From: Formicarius rufipectus
Taxonomy: Eukaryota > Chordata > Aves > Passeriformes > Formicariidae
NCBI GenBank assembly: GCA_013399695.1
Contig: VXAU01001777.1
Location: 183,519 to 247,518 of the forward strand
Length of the DNA: 64,000 nt
Reading direction: 5' to 3'
Shown: positions 1 through 12,424 of the stretch, piece by piece
Layout of the letters: the number at the start of each line of letters is the position of its first letter
How positions within the stretch are numbered: position 1 is the stretch's first letter
Made by a program: the position numbers and the translations under genes
The notes under the pieces: model-generated
The model's input: only the letters and a program-made list of their open reading frames with translations
Databases searched by the model: none
Told to the model about the DNA's origin: nothing

Positions 1-2341
1 CTCTTTAAATATGTTTTTGTAACTTCTTCCTGTCGCAGTAGTTTTCTGCATAAATCCAGTAAAGAACTGGGGCTGACCATTTGTTTTTAATGTGTAGTTT
101 ATAATGAACTTTGTGATATCAATACACATAGCAAGCAGGAATCCACAGTTACGTTCCATGTAGAGAACGTAACTTCATACACCTTAGGGACTTAAACTTC
201 AGAGACTTGAATACAAACCTTTGGCTTGAAGCTATCTTTCTCTTGGCTGCACATAGCACCCAGTAAAAGTTTGTATCTGGCACGTAGTTTTTGAGGTGTG
301 GCAGAATTATAGATGGTAATCCAAGTGGAAGTTTTACAAATGATTATGTTAGAGACATGTACGAATCCTTGAGTTCCTTTATTATATGTTGTGTGAGCAT
401 TCAGTTAGCTGAGGCATACTTCTCTTTTGAATCATAAGGAAAATGCCACTACCCAGCTTGCTTGCAAACTCGTTTGCTTAGAAGCCTCATTGCATCAGCA
501 AAAACAACAGTGTGTGTTTAGCGTGCTCTGTGGAGCACAATGTTTCCTTTGCTGCGTTCAGTAATTTAAATTATTGGAGTGATACTTTTTACAAGGAAGA
601 AATAATTTCATTGTTATGGATCATTTTTCAAGTGAAACTGAGTTTTGGAATAAAGTGATGGTGAGTAAACCATGTGAGTGGGGAAAGAGGGGTTATTTTT
701 GTTCTGAGTTTTATTCAGCAGTTTCTGAAAACTAAGATGGAAGTGATTTTGGTATTCTGACTGCAGGGCTATATGTTTTTTATTAAGCAGAAAACATAAT
801 GTAGCCATTACAGACAGTAACAGGCAGGCTTGCTGTCGTGTTCCGTGGGGAAGTGGAATGTGATTTCTCTTTTACTATCGAGATACAAATCTGATTCAGT
901 TAGTTCATCTGGCTTCTTCTGAAAGGGAAACATGTCAGCTCATTAAATAGATTTTTAAATAGTTTTGTCTAAGCAGCTGCTTTAAACGTAAGTGTAACCT
1001 AGATTTTTTAAATCATTTGCGGTATTGCTATCTAGATATTTAAATAGGTGGGTTTTTTCCTCAAAATAAAATGGAAAAATAAAATCAAAGCCTAATTTTA
1101 ATTCAGACAGGAGAAAAGATTTTAAAAGTGACTAATTATGATTGTTCTTTTTATGGGAATATTATTGTGCATGTTCTTCAAGTAGCCCCTTTTTTTTTTT
1201 TTTTTTTGCTATCAAAATGTAAGTAATATTTCAGTCATTGAATTATTGATTTCATCCAAAGAGAGACTGTGGGTTTTTAAAGTCCAAGTTTTGTCCCAAA
1301 GGAGCAGAAAGGCCAGACAAATTAATGCTGCGTAAGTGTAGGGAGGTACCCATACGCATAGCTGCAGGTTAGGACAAGTAAACTTTACTGTGCCTTCTCT
1401 TGATGCTGATGGTGATCAAGACTTTCATATTATCCTGATGAAAAGGATGAATCCACTGGTGGTTTTCAAAAGTAACTTAAGGAACACTTTCTTTTCTGAG
1501 GGAGAAAGGCAACCTGATCTATCTGGTAAAGCTTATAATCAGTGTGTCTAGCATATCATCTCAGGCATTGTCATAAGCAGTCTTAGATGAGTTTGAAAGC
1601 CACTGTACAACAAATTCTACTACCTTTGTTTACAGATTGAACTGTGCTTTGTTCATGTGTCCTCACAAAATCTTTCAGTTTCCATATTCTTAAAATATCA
1701 CTAATTTTTTCATACTCTGCTGATGTATTCATTCTTTGATGACACCGTTTCAGCTACCTCCAGGTCTTTCCTTCATGGGCAACACTGCAGCTGGGAAAGT
1801 GTGATTAATATAACACTTTTTCAAATTTGTGAGGGTTTATTTGTAGTTCCTTGTTTTAAAAAAGGCAACTAAAGTAACCATTTGGCTGTCCAACTGCTGA
1901 AAATAGAGGACTGTACAAACAATCTGCATATTAGAGATGTCTGAATTAAGCTAATCTGGTGCCATATAATCTAGTTCATGTCTGGAAGCTATGAAGTTCT
2001 TTGTTTTGCTATCTTGTATGTATGATTTGTGCAAACATCATTAGCTCATGACAACAAATTTGCAAGTAGAAATGATAGTTCTGTTGAACCTTTTGGCCGT
2101 GATCAGGTTGTAAACCAAGAGTTTTTGGGTAAAGACAACCTCTGTGGTTGTCTGAACATAAAAATTGATTAGGTACCCATCTGTGGAAGTTACTTTTGCA
2201 ACTTGATTATTTCAGGTGAGCATCAGTCCAGTGAAAGCTTTGGGAATGTGTCTCTGTGATTTATATGCTAAATGGCTTAAATATTACCTAAAATATAAAA
2301 CTAGGAGAGCAGATCAGTTTGGGGGTTTTGGTTGCTTTTTT
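1..2341. other. AT-rich non-coding DNA
   Basis: No recognisable gene, RNA or transposon. All stop-free frames are short. The only low-complexity element is an 18-base T run at 1,190-1,207. The base composition matches the rest of the unique DNA in the window. Confidence 0.6.
1190..1207. repeat. poly-T tract
   Basis: Uninterrupted run of 18 T. It has no adjacent retroposon body that I can recognise, so I read it as simple sequence. Confidence 0.9.
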
Positions 2342-2372
2342 TTCTTTTTATTCTTTTTTTTTTTTTTTTCAG

Positions 2373-2425
2373 CAATTTCTCCCAGAATAGTAGCACTTCC
2401 ATCTTCACCTGACCCTTAGTCTCAG
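2373..2425 (+). other. possible short non-coding exon
   Basis: A long T-rich tract (about 2,337-2,370) runs directly into CAG, which is an ideal splice acceptor. Fifty-three bases later CTCAG is followed by GTGAGC, a near-consensus donor. All three frames contain a stop, so if this is an exon it is untranslated or part of a long non-coding RNA. It lies downstream of, and antisense to, the possible minus-strand coding exon at 2,666-2,880. A T-rich tract next to CAG also occurs by chance, so confidence is low. Confidence 0.15.
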
Positions 2426-2665
2426 GTGAGCTCTCTCTGCCAAGAGCAGAGCCCTGCGCTCAAAGTTGAACTTTAGAAACAATACATGAAGAAGATGCAA
2501 TGAAAACCTCTATGGGATTTTCAATCTCTTGAAATCAAAAAATGGTGCTATGGTTGTGTGAGAATTGTGATTTTAAGGAAGTATTTTAAAAGAAAGGTGC
2601 CTGGAAATGATTTCAAAACGCAATAGCAAATGCATTGTGTTTCAGTGGAAGGAGCCAGCTGATTG

Positions 2666-2880
2666 TCACGAAGGAGATATGCTGGTGAGGTTTGCAGTAA
2701 CACTGCTGTGCTGAGCTGAGATTTGTAGGGAGTTCTCAAGTTGCTCTGCAGAGTAACTCAGCACTGGAACCTGGTGAACTGGTTCTCCATATGTCTTGAC
2801 TATGGGGTTATCTAGCCAGCTCAGTGAGAGTGAGTCAGGATATATGGGCCTTATTGGATCATTGGTCTGAGCCGCATCCC
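2666..2880 (-). CDS. possible 3'-terminal coding exon, function unknown
   Basis: Read on the minus strand, a pyrimidine tract (TTTTCTTTTTATCTTTGACAG) ends at 2,881 and forms a good splice acceptor. From 2,880 only one of the three frames stays open, for about 71 codons, to a TGA at 2,666-2,668. The other two frames close early. The peptide has mixed, protein-like composition: it begins after the split codon with DAAQTNDPIRPIYPDSLSLS and later has WLDNPIVKTYGEPVHQVP. There is no membrane segment and no motif I recognise. A possible polyadenylation hexamer (TTTATT on the plus strand) lies near 2,347. An internal CAG-GTTCC near the middle could act as a weak donor. I do not recognise the family and no upstream partner exon is obvious. 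It could be a chance open frame behind a cryptic acceptor. Confidence 0.28.
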
Positions 2881-5800
2881 CTGTCAAAGATAAAAAGAAA
2901 ACACTGCTTATAAGGCAGTTGGGGACCCATTCTCCTGATCCACAGGCATTTGGCTTCAACTTTTGAGTTTTAGTAAAGAAACATGATAACCATAATGTGG
3001 CTATTGATGTCAGGATAGCGAAGGTAACAGTGGTGGAAAAGTGTTCGTGTAGTTGTTTTACACTGAAAACTGGGCAATGAGAGGGACATCATTAAAGCAA
3101 AATGGCTGTTTGATGCAGAGCCACTGCATAAGCCAGTGGAAAAATTGTGGGTTTTTCTTTTGTTCTTATAAGATGCTGATTTGCTGCTCCTATTTATATC
3201 TATGGGTCAGGTTTGAACCATGACTCATATCAAGGGACAATGAATGTGGAAGGTCTCTTGACTTCCTTCGTGGCTGCTGGCAACCCAAGGCCAGGAATCG
3301 CTCTTGTGGGCTCAGGAGTGCCCTGCCATCCTTATCATCATCTGGATCATTTCATTTAGGGTACAGCTAGTCACCAACGAAATCTTTTAGTGATGGGCTT
3401 TTTCTTCATATAAATTCAGAACTGCTGTGGTGTGCAGTATCAATGTACATTGTATCAATTCAGCATTTGAAAAAGCTGGGAGAAGGAGTGTAACAGCATT
3501 GTTAATTGTCAGGTCACAAGTTTGTGGGCCCTGTCTAACCATATGAATAGGATGTGCCAGTGTTTGCCATTGGCAAGTGTAGAGTCACTCTGCTAAGACT
3601 TTGGGGGTATAGCTTAGAAACCTGGTTCTGCAAAACTGTAAGTTAACTGTGTGTATTGCCAGCTCCACCCCACAATGGAAAGAGTGATCACACTTTAAAG
3701 TGCTTAAAGCAAAAAGATAAGCTAACAGTTCTTTAGTGGTAACATAAATAGAAGCACTGGTAGGTTTTAAATACAAAATGGTGGTTTAAAATTAAAGCAG
3801 CCCAGAACCCAGCAAGGGAGTGGACTGCTTCTTGTTCCACGTTCTGGAAACGCTGACTGTAGCCAGCTTGCCTTACAAAGCAAAGGTCTCACCATTTTTG
3901 AGAGGCCTGTTCTTGTCTGCAAGCAATCCACTGCCATTTGAAATGCTTTATCCATCACTAATCAGGTAGAAAGTTCAAATTAACCTGCATGAAGAAACTC
4001 CTGATCAATTTGCGTGATATGCTACAATCCTGCTTCTTTTAAAGTAGTTATCTGATAGCTAGCAAAAGAGATAGAAATATATTTTTGTACAGTAGTTGCA
4101 TATTGACTTTATTCTCCCTTCCTCCTAATTTTCTTTTTCATTTCAATGCACTATCTATATTCTGTGTCTCTTTCATCCCTTCTATCAATCTGAAAGCACT
4201 GTATCTACTGCATATCTACATTTGTATTTTTTCAAGACATCCAAATTCTAAAAATCCAAACCAAATATTTACAGGTAATCTGCTCATCTGGAAGCCAACA
4301 ATTTTTTTAGAGTCAGGTTGAAGGCTGTATGCTTCCCCAGAGAAAAGACATATATTTTGATGTGTTTATGCTTTGCAATAATAATATTTGCCCATATGAG
4401 AAAGTGTGAAGTTTTTTTCTCCTGCCACACCATATGGCTTATAACTATTTACAATCCAAACAGTAACAGCTGCTGATGTGTAAGAGAATCCATTCTGAGC
4501 TGGAGATGTGCTGAGTAGGGAATGACAAAGTATATGTCCACAGATGTATTCCAAATATCCTCATTTACCACTCAACATTCTGTCTATCTTTCTTCTCTTG
4601 GAAACCACTGGAGCTTTTTTCTTACATGTTTAGCAGTGTGGAGAGTGTTGACAGCTTTGTTTTGGAGTTTGGGAACAGACAGAGAAGCTGTGTTTGATAA
4701 TGACTATCCAAATGGGAGAAGGAAAGGGCATTCTGGTTGGGTTCCCAGCAAAATGAAAATATGAATCATGCTCATAACCCCTTTCAAAGGAAAAAAATCA
4801 GTTGACTCTCTTAATAAATTAGAAGTTACAAGTTGGAAAAATAAACCAGGTAGTCTCTAGAACTTTAAAATGTGTCACTTCATCCCCTTCATTGATGGCA
4901 TGCTTAAAGTTTGGGATTCCATATTACAAAGATACATTGTGCATTTTTCAGATAGTATCAGTCATTTTGGACTCCTATCGATTACCTGTTTGAGCATGTT
5001 TTCTTTTTTCCCTGCATTTTTCTGCTGGCCATTTTGGTAATTCCTGAATTTTTGTATCAGGCATTGTAAGAAAAGACCATCATCCATCATTCCTGTCAAC
5101 TGAAGAAGGACAGTTTCCAGGTATTATACTATTGGGCTACATGCATGGCCTTTACCTACAGTGCTCTCACTGAAAATGGCATTTAAACCCTGTTTGTGCC
5201 TGTCAGCAGGTTCTTTCATATTTGCACTGAGTTCCTCATGTACCTGCTCTTTCCCCAATAGCTCAGACAATTGACACAGTATATTTATTATGACTTATCT
5301 CACCAAAGCATATTCCAGGGAGGATGAAACATTCAGGGGGGTATTCCCTTGGTATATTCTTCCTGTCACACAGTAATCTAACAATGCTCATTAGCAAAGA
5401 AGAATTGCAGGTTTCTTGCAGTGGATGCTCAATCTGCCATGAAGCTTTGCTGGTAAATAAAACCCACTGGACTCAATCCGACTTTAGAGTATGTAGAAAG
5501 GTGGCTATGAACAGCAGTGATCACACTTTCTGGCAGCATTCATCATTATGGTGGAGCCTTCTCATTGAAAAGCCTTAAAATTAGACCAGATTAATTCCCT
5601 GACAGCATATAATAATTTCTAACATTTGCATTTCATTTTTTTTTAATGTATCTGTAGTACTCCTGTGTCGCTGGTAATTTTTCATGTCAAGGCTACAACT
5701 ACCATAGAAAGAAAAGGACTGAGAGGAACTTTCTGAGTCTTACTGCTAATTATGCTGGCAGCCCCAAACCTCACTGCTTCAGCAACCCTTTAATTTGGAT

Positions 5801-6225
5801 TCCCTTGTGGGCATCTTACACAGACATGTTTTTAACTTAAATAGTTCTATTCCCTCTGCTTGGTGTGAGCAAGTCTCCATCTCAGACTGCACTTACTAAG
5901 GTCAACAGCCTCTGCTTCTCTCCTCACGTACAATAGATGCTCTGCTATTATGATTACACTGCTACTTACAATTTCTTTTTCATGACTGTGCAGTGGTCAG
6001 AAAGATTTTGAAGAAATGACCCCACAGGAATGAATACACCCTTGTGACCACAGAGAACAACCTGTAGGGCACATCCCATCTGCCATTTCAGCATATGAAT
6101 GAAGTAGAGGTTCAGGTAGATACAGGTCATATTCCTTTATTGTAGAGCCCAAGCCATGCTGCTTGTAACTAATGCAAAATCTTTATAAATCTAAGGGTTG
6201 TGTAGTTGTGATTCCATAATTCATG

Positions 6226-6237
6226 TGCTGAGTCAGC
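6226..6237. promoter_or_regulatory. MARE/AP-1-like site
   Basis: TGCTGAGTCAGC matches 12 of 13 positions of the T-type MARE, the element bound by MAF homodimers and MAF-NRF/BACH heterodimers; only the last base departs. The core TGAGTCA is also an AP-1 site. Occupancy cannot be judged from sequence. Confidence 0.3.
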
Positions 6238-6297
6238 TTATTCCCATATGAAGAAAGGAGTTACTTGAGAACATGCTTCTTGGTGTGAATTTCATCT

Positions 6298-6346
6298 GGC
6301 TTGTCACAGATGGAATGGCTTGTCACAGAATGTCACAAAATGGAAT
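6298..6346. repeat. imperfect tandem repeat, about 19-base unit
   Basis: GGCTTGTCACAGATGGAAT is followed at once by GGCTTGTCACAGA and then by a third partial copy sharing TGTCACA and ATGGAAT. It looks like local slippage or duplication. Confidence 0.7.
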
Positions 6347-7290
6347 TACCAGAAATATTTGTATGAGAAGGAGTAAGTGCAGGCTTAATCTACATCACTG
6401 CTACAGGAAAGAAAAAAAAAAAAACAAGGGTGACAGGTACCATCTTCTGACCCATTTCTTCTTCACTAGAAGAGACAAATTACTTCAGCTTTCTTGGATC
6501 AATGCAGCTGTGCCTGAGTTAAACTTGGAACTGCATGGGGAGAAATCAATATTAAACAACTGACAACAAAAATGGCAGATGGGAAAAATTTCTCTGTATA
6601 AACTACAGCTACGTTTTGTAACAGCCTTTTCTTGCCAAAGCTGCTCTGTGAGCAGTAACAATGGGTTGCATAAACAAATTAAAGGATGGATGAAATTTGA
6701 TTTCATGCTTTGTTCTTGCTAGCTGTCTGCTGTGTTAAGTAGAGAATCAATTTCAATACCCACTATGAAAAATTCTAGAAATAGCTGTGAGTATTTACTT
6801 CTAGGGTGCTGCCTAGGGATAGCAGGGCTTCTTAGGAACATTGTGGTAGAGCAATGGGTGTCAAAACATCACCTAGTGAACAAAATCGTTTTGCTGACTT
6901 GTGATATGATTTGCTGCCTCAATACTAGATATTGAAACCTCTGCTATTCCTTGAATCTCCTGTTCTAGTTTGTACAACACTGAGATGAAACTGTGCTGTT
7001 GAAAGCTATCTCTGCTTCCTAGCACAGAACCCATGAGCAGAGTTTGAATTTACACCCTTTTCTTTCTGCTGCCCTATGGCTTTAGAAACACCAGCAAATG
7101 TTTCTAAACATTCTAAATAAATTGCAGAGGGTCTGTGCTTTAGTATCAGCTTTGCAAGCTGCTGAAATAAGCCTCTTCTGCACAAAGGCAGCCTTGCATA
7201 CTAAAATTGCTTAGCTTTGGGACTTGGTAGGTGTTGTCTGCATTTTGGCTTCAGACCAGCAAGCTAGAATCTAAATCCCATATACTAGCT

Positions 7291-7857
7291 TTAGCACAGC
7301 AAGTTAGAGCAAGAAGTTGTGTTTGGACAGCATCCCACTGAGACACCCTGGAAAGCATGGAACCAATTACTGACAGAAACCTGATGTGAATCCTGTCCTG
7401 GTGCTTCTGAAGCACGCATCTCAGAAGCCTCCTTCTGAATGTCAGATTCACTGATTTGCACAGATACCTTTGCCAGGACCCACGCGAGTGATCTGAATGC
7501 ATTTACGCAATAACCTTGTGATCGTATTTTACCTGGCATGCCAGAAAATGTTGAGCAAGGGAGGTAAGAGGGGATTTGGGGAGGTCTTCTCTGCGTTCTA
7601 CTCAAAAGCAAAGAAGTCCTGCTCCTTCCATTTCCTGTTTGTAAGGGATCTTCTTTGCCGTGTTTCTGCAGGTTGATGGTATGAGTGCTCATTTTGTTGC
7701 AAAATACAAGGTGGGGATAATAAGACAGTGCAACAGGTGAATCTTGCAAGAGAAGAATTAAAGTGAAAATCCTGTCTTTCTCCTTTCCCCTCCAGAAATA
7801 CCTCATTCTTAGTTCTGCCAAAGAACAGGGATGGCAGCAGCAGGAAAAGCTCAGCAA
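7291..7857 (-). other. longest open frame in the window (188 codons), doubtful
   Basis: A minus-strand frame runs 188 codons from an ATG to a stop. Its start region is rich in Ser, Cys and Leu, and no domain, signal peptide or repeat is evident. A donor-like CCAG-GTAAAA lies inside it near 7,530. Composition and length are compatible with a chance open frame in 64 kb, and there is no promoter or terminator evidence. I list it only because it is the longest frame; I do not claim it is a gene. Confidence 0.1.
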
Positions 7858-10184
7858 TACTGATACTCTAAGATCCTTAGGGGAGCCTCAGGCCCCATTG
7901 CACCACAGGAGAAGCATTTTGGGCCATCTCCCCCAGTGTGGCTGTTACTCCATATCTTGATAGTACAAAACAGTCACTCAGTTCCACAAGCAAGAGTCTG
8001 ACAAGCTGGGAGCTGTGCACAGCAGACAGGTATGCAAAGCTTCAAGCATCTGCATGATCTGCTTTATTGCAGGCCATTTCAGACTTAACTTGGTTTGAAC
8101 TGTCATCCTGTATTAATTCCTCTGACATGAATTGCACCTTAGTGCCATTGATTGCATTATTTCTGCAATCTCATTCCTTTTATTGTGAATTTTATCTGAA
8201 AAAATTAAAAAATTTATTGTCCCCCACTTTGTGCTGCCACAGGATAAACTTACTTTTTCCAGTGTCTTTACTAAACCTGTGGTGCAGAACCTCTGTTAAA
8301 TACCTGCAGCTGTTACAGGAATTTTGAATGTATCTCTTCAAAATCCATCTTTTGCCTCTTGATTTAATAGTCTTCTAAGCCATTACTTCAAAAAGGGATA
8401 TTGCCTATTTTTTATTTCTTGGGTTCAGTAGTTAGTGATAAGTGAATCTCAAGAGAGAAAATAGCTAAAAATGATGAATAGGAGAAAAATGTTCATTATT
8501 AGCTCAGGCAGAAAATTAATCCCTTTTCAGAAATTCAGGAAGTTGATAATAGTGGATTTTTTTTTTTTTTCATAGATGATTACCCTCATGACAAATCTAT
8601 CACTTTGCCTTCTCAAACAAGTATGATATGTTTTGTCTTTTTTTTTTTACTCTTGACAAGGGGATTCATGACATAATGTCACCCTGCTGGAAAATGTGTA
8701 TGTTTTTAGTAATTACTGGAAATTATGATGTTCTTAATTTCCATATTATGCAGGGTGGTTGTGATTAAAAAGTTAGACACTGACATGCAAGGAAGTACTA
8801 GGACAAGTCAGTTAATTTCTCCTAGCTGTAGCAGGCATTTCTCTATGAGGAGACACACCACCACTCACGTGTGATTTTTTTAACTGTTTAACAGCAATCT
8901 CTGTAAAAAGCAGAGCTGTGTGATCCCTCAGAGGTGCTCAATGTCTTTGCTATCTTCAGTGGAGGTATCCCATCCCTCCTGTAATTTTTTACCTGACCAG
9001 GAACTCTGGGACATTACTGCCACACAGAGAAAAAAAAAAAAAATCTTCTTACCTGTTTCTGGGTCTATATGTGTTATTTTCAGAGTCACAGAGGTGAAAC
9101 TTCATCTAAGCACCTATACCACTACAGTGGTGTGCTGTATTGGAAACTCAGGGAGAAACCAAGGTGTCATACTGCCCTTCTTACCTGTAAATCCAAACAG
9201 TATCTCTGCCTTCTTAGACTTACTTTGCCTTTGGACTTCATTTAGTATTTCTCTCCAAATTGTTCTGTTACAAAGTCAAAGCCAAGGGTGACAGAACCAT
9301 TCTGTCATCACATGTACTGGTCACTCCTCGCACTTAATGAGTGAAGTCACAGCTTGTATTAAATCCTGCCCGGCCCTTTTTAACTCCCCAGACACACTTA
9401 ACATGTCACATCTGGCCACCCTTAGGCGTGGTCAGTATCTTTATTCAAAAAGTGTGATGGAATGCTCACCTAAAACGTTTGCCAAATCAAAAGACAGAAG
9501 CCAAGCCAAGATTTAAGGTTCCCTTGGGAAACGGAAAGAGGCTGGCAGCACTGCTGCCAAAGGAGTCCTTGTGAAAACTACCAGGAGAGAAGTGTTTAGT
9601 AAAAGAGGAGGAATCAGAAGAAGGGCTGATCCTCTCACCAGTGTGCCAGAACAAGAGAAGGTTTGCATTAATGGGTTGCTGCAACACAGGCAAACCCTTA
9701 GAGCATTCTGAACTTAGAAAATAGTTTTTTTTCTGACAGCTCATGGTAGAGAACTGATCCTTTAATGCAGTGAGGATTTATTGCATCACATTTTTTGTTC
9801 TCAAAGTGGGAGGAAAAGTCTAACTCCTGAGAAGCATCATAAATTCACAAACTAAAATAATTAAAAATTAATCACAACATCTCTTCTTGTTTTCTGACCA
9901 TTTTCCTTCCATTCTGAACCCTGCTTTGCCGGGTTTTTCAGTCTGAAATTAAGGATTATTGTTACAGAAAATACCAACTTCTACAATAAGTGGTCTTCCT
10001 GGCAAATTGAAATATTTTATAAAGATAGGATGTGTTTATTAAAAAAAAAATTGTATTTGGCTCTCTTCTTGAAAGTATTTCCTTCAAATTCATGCAAAAT
10101 GGAGACAAAGCTCCCCTTAGACTATGGTTAAGGAGTCTAAATCCCGTGGGTTCAGGATACAAGATGAAAACCTGTTACATAGGC
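7858..10184. other. unique non-coding DNA with T-rich tracts
   Basis: No gene or transposon recognised. T-rich runs occur near 8,559 and 8,637 and an A run near 9,031. Confidence 0.6.
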
Positions 10185-10480
10185 TAGACTACAGTGTAAT
10201 CTGGGGTGAACAATGGCATCGATTTTTATAGCATGTGCTACAAAGTATTCTAAAATTCCCTGTCCAAAGGCAGAGAAAAGAAACCCTGTGTTAAATGCCT
10301 AGATTAAATTCCAATAAGTCACTGTGTTATAATTGTATGATTGATAAAGGAATAGCATGCTGTAAAGTTCATGAAAAAGATTAATATGCTAATAAAGGGC
10401 AGTTTTTGCTCTGAACTAATTATGAAATCCACCTCCTGCAAATGATTGAATAGGCTCAAGTTGCTTCTTCCTAGAATTCC
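10185..10480. promoter_or_regulatory. possible conserved regulatory element
   Basis: AT-rich complex sequence dense in developmental factor motifs: AACAATGG (SOX-like) at 10,209-10,216, ATCGAT just after it, a homeodomain core TAATTA at 10,417-10,422, and ATTAATATGCTAATAA around 10,380. It contains no repeats. The call rests on texture only; conservation has not been tested. Confidence 0.2.
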
Positions 10481-11959
10481 TTTGTCATTGGTTATCTTTT
10501 AGCAAGAAAGTTCATTATGTGCAATCTAATGTTATAATGAAAAGAAAGACAAGGAATTGTCAAAAATTCACAAGAATTTGAGTTTTTTAATCTTGACAGG
10601 CTTTCTGGTAATTTTTTTTTAGCTTTCAAACATCCAGGAATTGTATTTAGATCTTGGATTCAATGTATAAAAATGTCAAATAGATGATTTTAGTCTGAGC
10701 ACCAGTCACGAGGGTGGAGTCCTACACATGTGCTCTGGAAGCTAATGTGTGATGATCCCTCCCTCTGCTCCAGTGAGATGTGTGCTGGATCATTTTGGTT
10801 GTTTGAAAAGGATTTTTCAGGTACAGATGACAAAAAGAAAGGATCTTTCTCATATTATTCCCATGAAATGGTGGAGCACAAGTAGCTGTCAGAGTAGGGT
10901 TGGTGGAAACAGGATAGTTGAGCCAGAGAAAGACAAAACACCTCCATCTAGTCCTTTGCTAGGAAGAGGTGGTAGCAGGAAGCAGGTGGTACTACATAAA
11001 CAGGACAGATGTGTGGCAACTCTCTCAAAAGGTTTCTCTTTCTCCTGGATGGCCTTCATTTGCAAAGCTACCTTGCTTTTGCACAACTTTTGTCTGATTT
11101 CAACCTCTCTCATCTAGCATCAGAGGCCTTTTGGTCCTACCAAAGGCTGCTGAAAACTTATGCTGCCTGAAAGAAGTCATCCTTTATCTTTCTGAAGCAT
11201 CTGTTCATCAGCTAATTTCAAAGCATAACTGAAATGCTTTTTTGTTTGTTTTTACTCTTTTTCCTCATGACATTGCTTTTAAATTTCTTTTCACTTGTAA
11301 GTTTTTAGATATAGTCGCTTTTTTTCTTTTGAGAACAGGAATACTGCCTCAGATTGGTGGATGACAACATATATCAAAACTTTATTAGCTAATAATACTT
11401 TAAAAAAACAACAAAACAAAAACAAAACAAAACAAAAAAAAACATTGAACACAACATTCTCATTCTGTTTAAATCAGTGTAATGATCTGGACCTGTTTTG
11501 TTTCACCAAACAAAAAAGCACAAAAGAGAAATCAAGTATTTTAAAAGATGAAATAGATTTTCACACATCAGTTGTGGTCAATTTTTAGTTTTTGTTTGTG
11601 GTTTTTGTTTGCTTATTTTTTCCCCCCTAACACTACAAGTCCCCTGTCTGACAGTGGGATGCTTGTCATGACACTGTAATTTCTGGCATACAGAGAGTGT
11701 ATGTGCTTCTTAGCACAGAGAAGAATAATTTAATTTTTCCTTTCCAATCTTTTACTTTTATTTCCACCCCCACCACCTTCTTCATCCACATTTATACCAA
11801 CAATGACAAACAAGGAGAGTTACCTCCTATCATTTACTTCAAGGCCTAAGAAGTTGGGGTACATATCCAGCTGGGTTACATTTTTCAGTTTATGTGGATT
11901 TTTTTATTCTCTCAATTCATAGACAAGTCAGGAAATGCCTTCCTCTTACAGCTAGCCAC
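10481..11959. other. unique non-coding DNA
   Basis: No supported gene. A 122-codon plus-strand frame at 10,749-11,117 has an antisense shadow and no splice support. Confidence 0.55.
11402..11443. repeat. A-rich (AAAAC)n simple repeat
   Basis: Imperfect AAAAC/AAAC units ending in an A run. There is no transposon body next to it. Confidence 0.85.
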
Positions 11960-12424
11960 AATCCAAGGCTCTTAAAAGAAGAAAGAGAAAGGGCAACAAA
12001 GCTAATGCTGGAGCCCAAATCTTATGAAGAGTGGCTAAGAGAGCTGGGGTTGTGTAGCCTGGAGAAAAGGAGGCTCAGGGGAGGCCTTATCATTCTCTAC
12101 ACTTACCTGAAAGGAGGTTGTAGCCTGGTGGAAGTCAGCCTCTTCTCCTACACAACAAATGACAGGAAACATGAGAGTAAATGGATTCAATTTGTGCCAG
12201 GGGACGTTCAGATTAGTTATTAGGAAAAAAATATTCATGGAAAGGGTTGCAAAGCATTGGAACAGACTGCCCAGGGCAGTGGTTGAATCACCATCCCTGG
12301 ATGTGTTCAAAGAAGGTGTGACTATGGCCCTAAAGGATATTGTTTAATGGTGAACATGTTGGTGGTGCTAGGTTGACAGTTGAACTCAACCTTAACAGTC
12401 TTTCCAAAATCAAAGATTCTGTGA
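11960..12424 (+). mobile_element. CR1 LINE, 5'-truncated 3' end
   Basis: Translated plus-strand pieces match the C-terminal end of CR1 ORF2 as known from birds. The first piece contains EEWLRELGLCSLEKRRLRGG followed by a YLKGG block; after a frame change the second contains ERVAKHWNRLPRAVVESPSL. The frame break lies around 12,160-12,220, so the copy is dead. The 3' end has the family's signature: a GTTGAACTCAACCTTAACAG-like stretch, a run resembling GGTCTTTCCAA, and the terminal ATTCTGTGA. Everything upstream of this C-terminal piece is missing, as expected from the 5' truncation usual for CR1. The exact 5' boundary is uncertain by tens of bases. Confidence 0.93.

Larger units (their letters stand above)
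2881..7250. other. unique non-coding DNA
   Basis: No recognisable gene or transposon. Minor features are a 12-base palindrome, CAATGTACATTG, at 3,441-3,452 and a short imperfect tandem repeat at 6,298-6,346. A MARE-like site at 6,226-6,237 is listed separately. Short open frames here have no splice or codon support. Confidence 0.6.
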
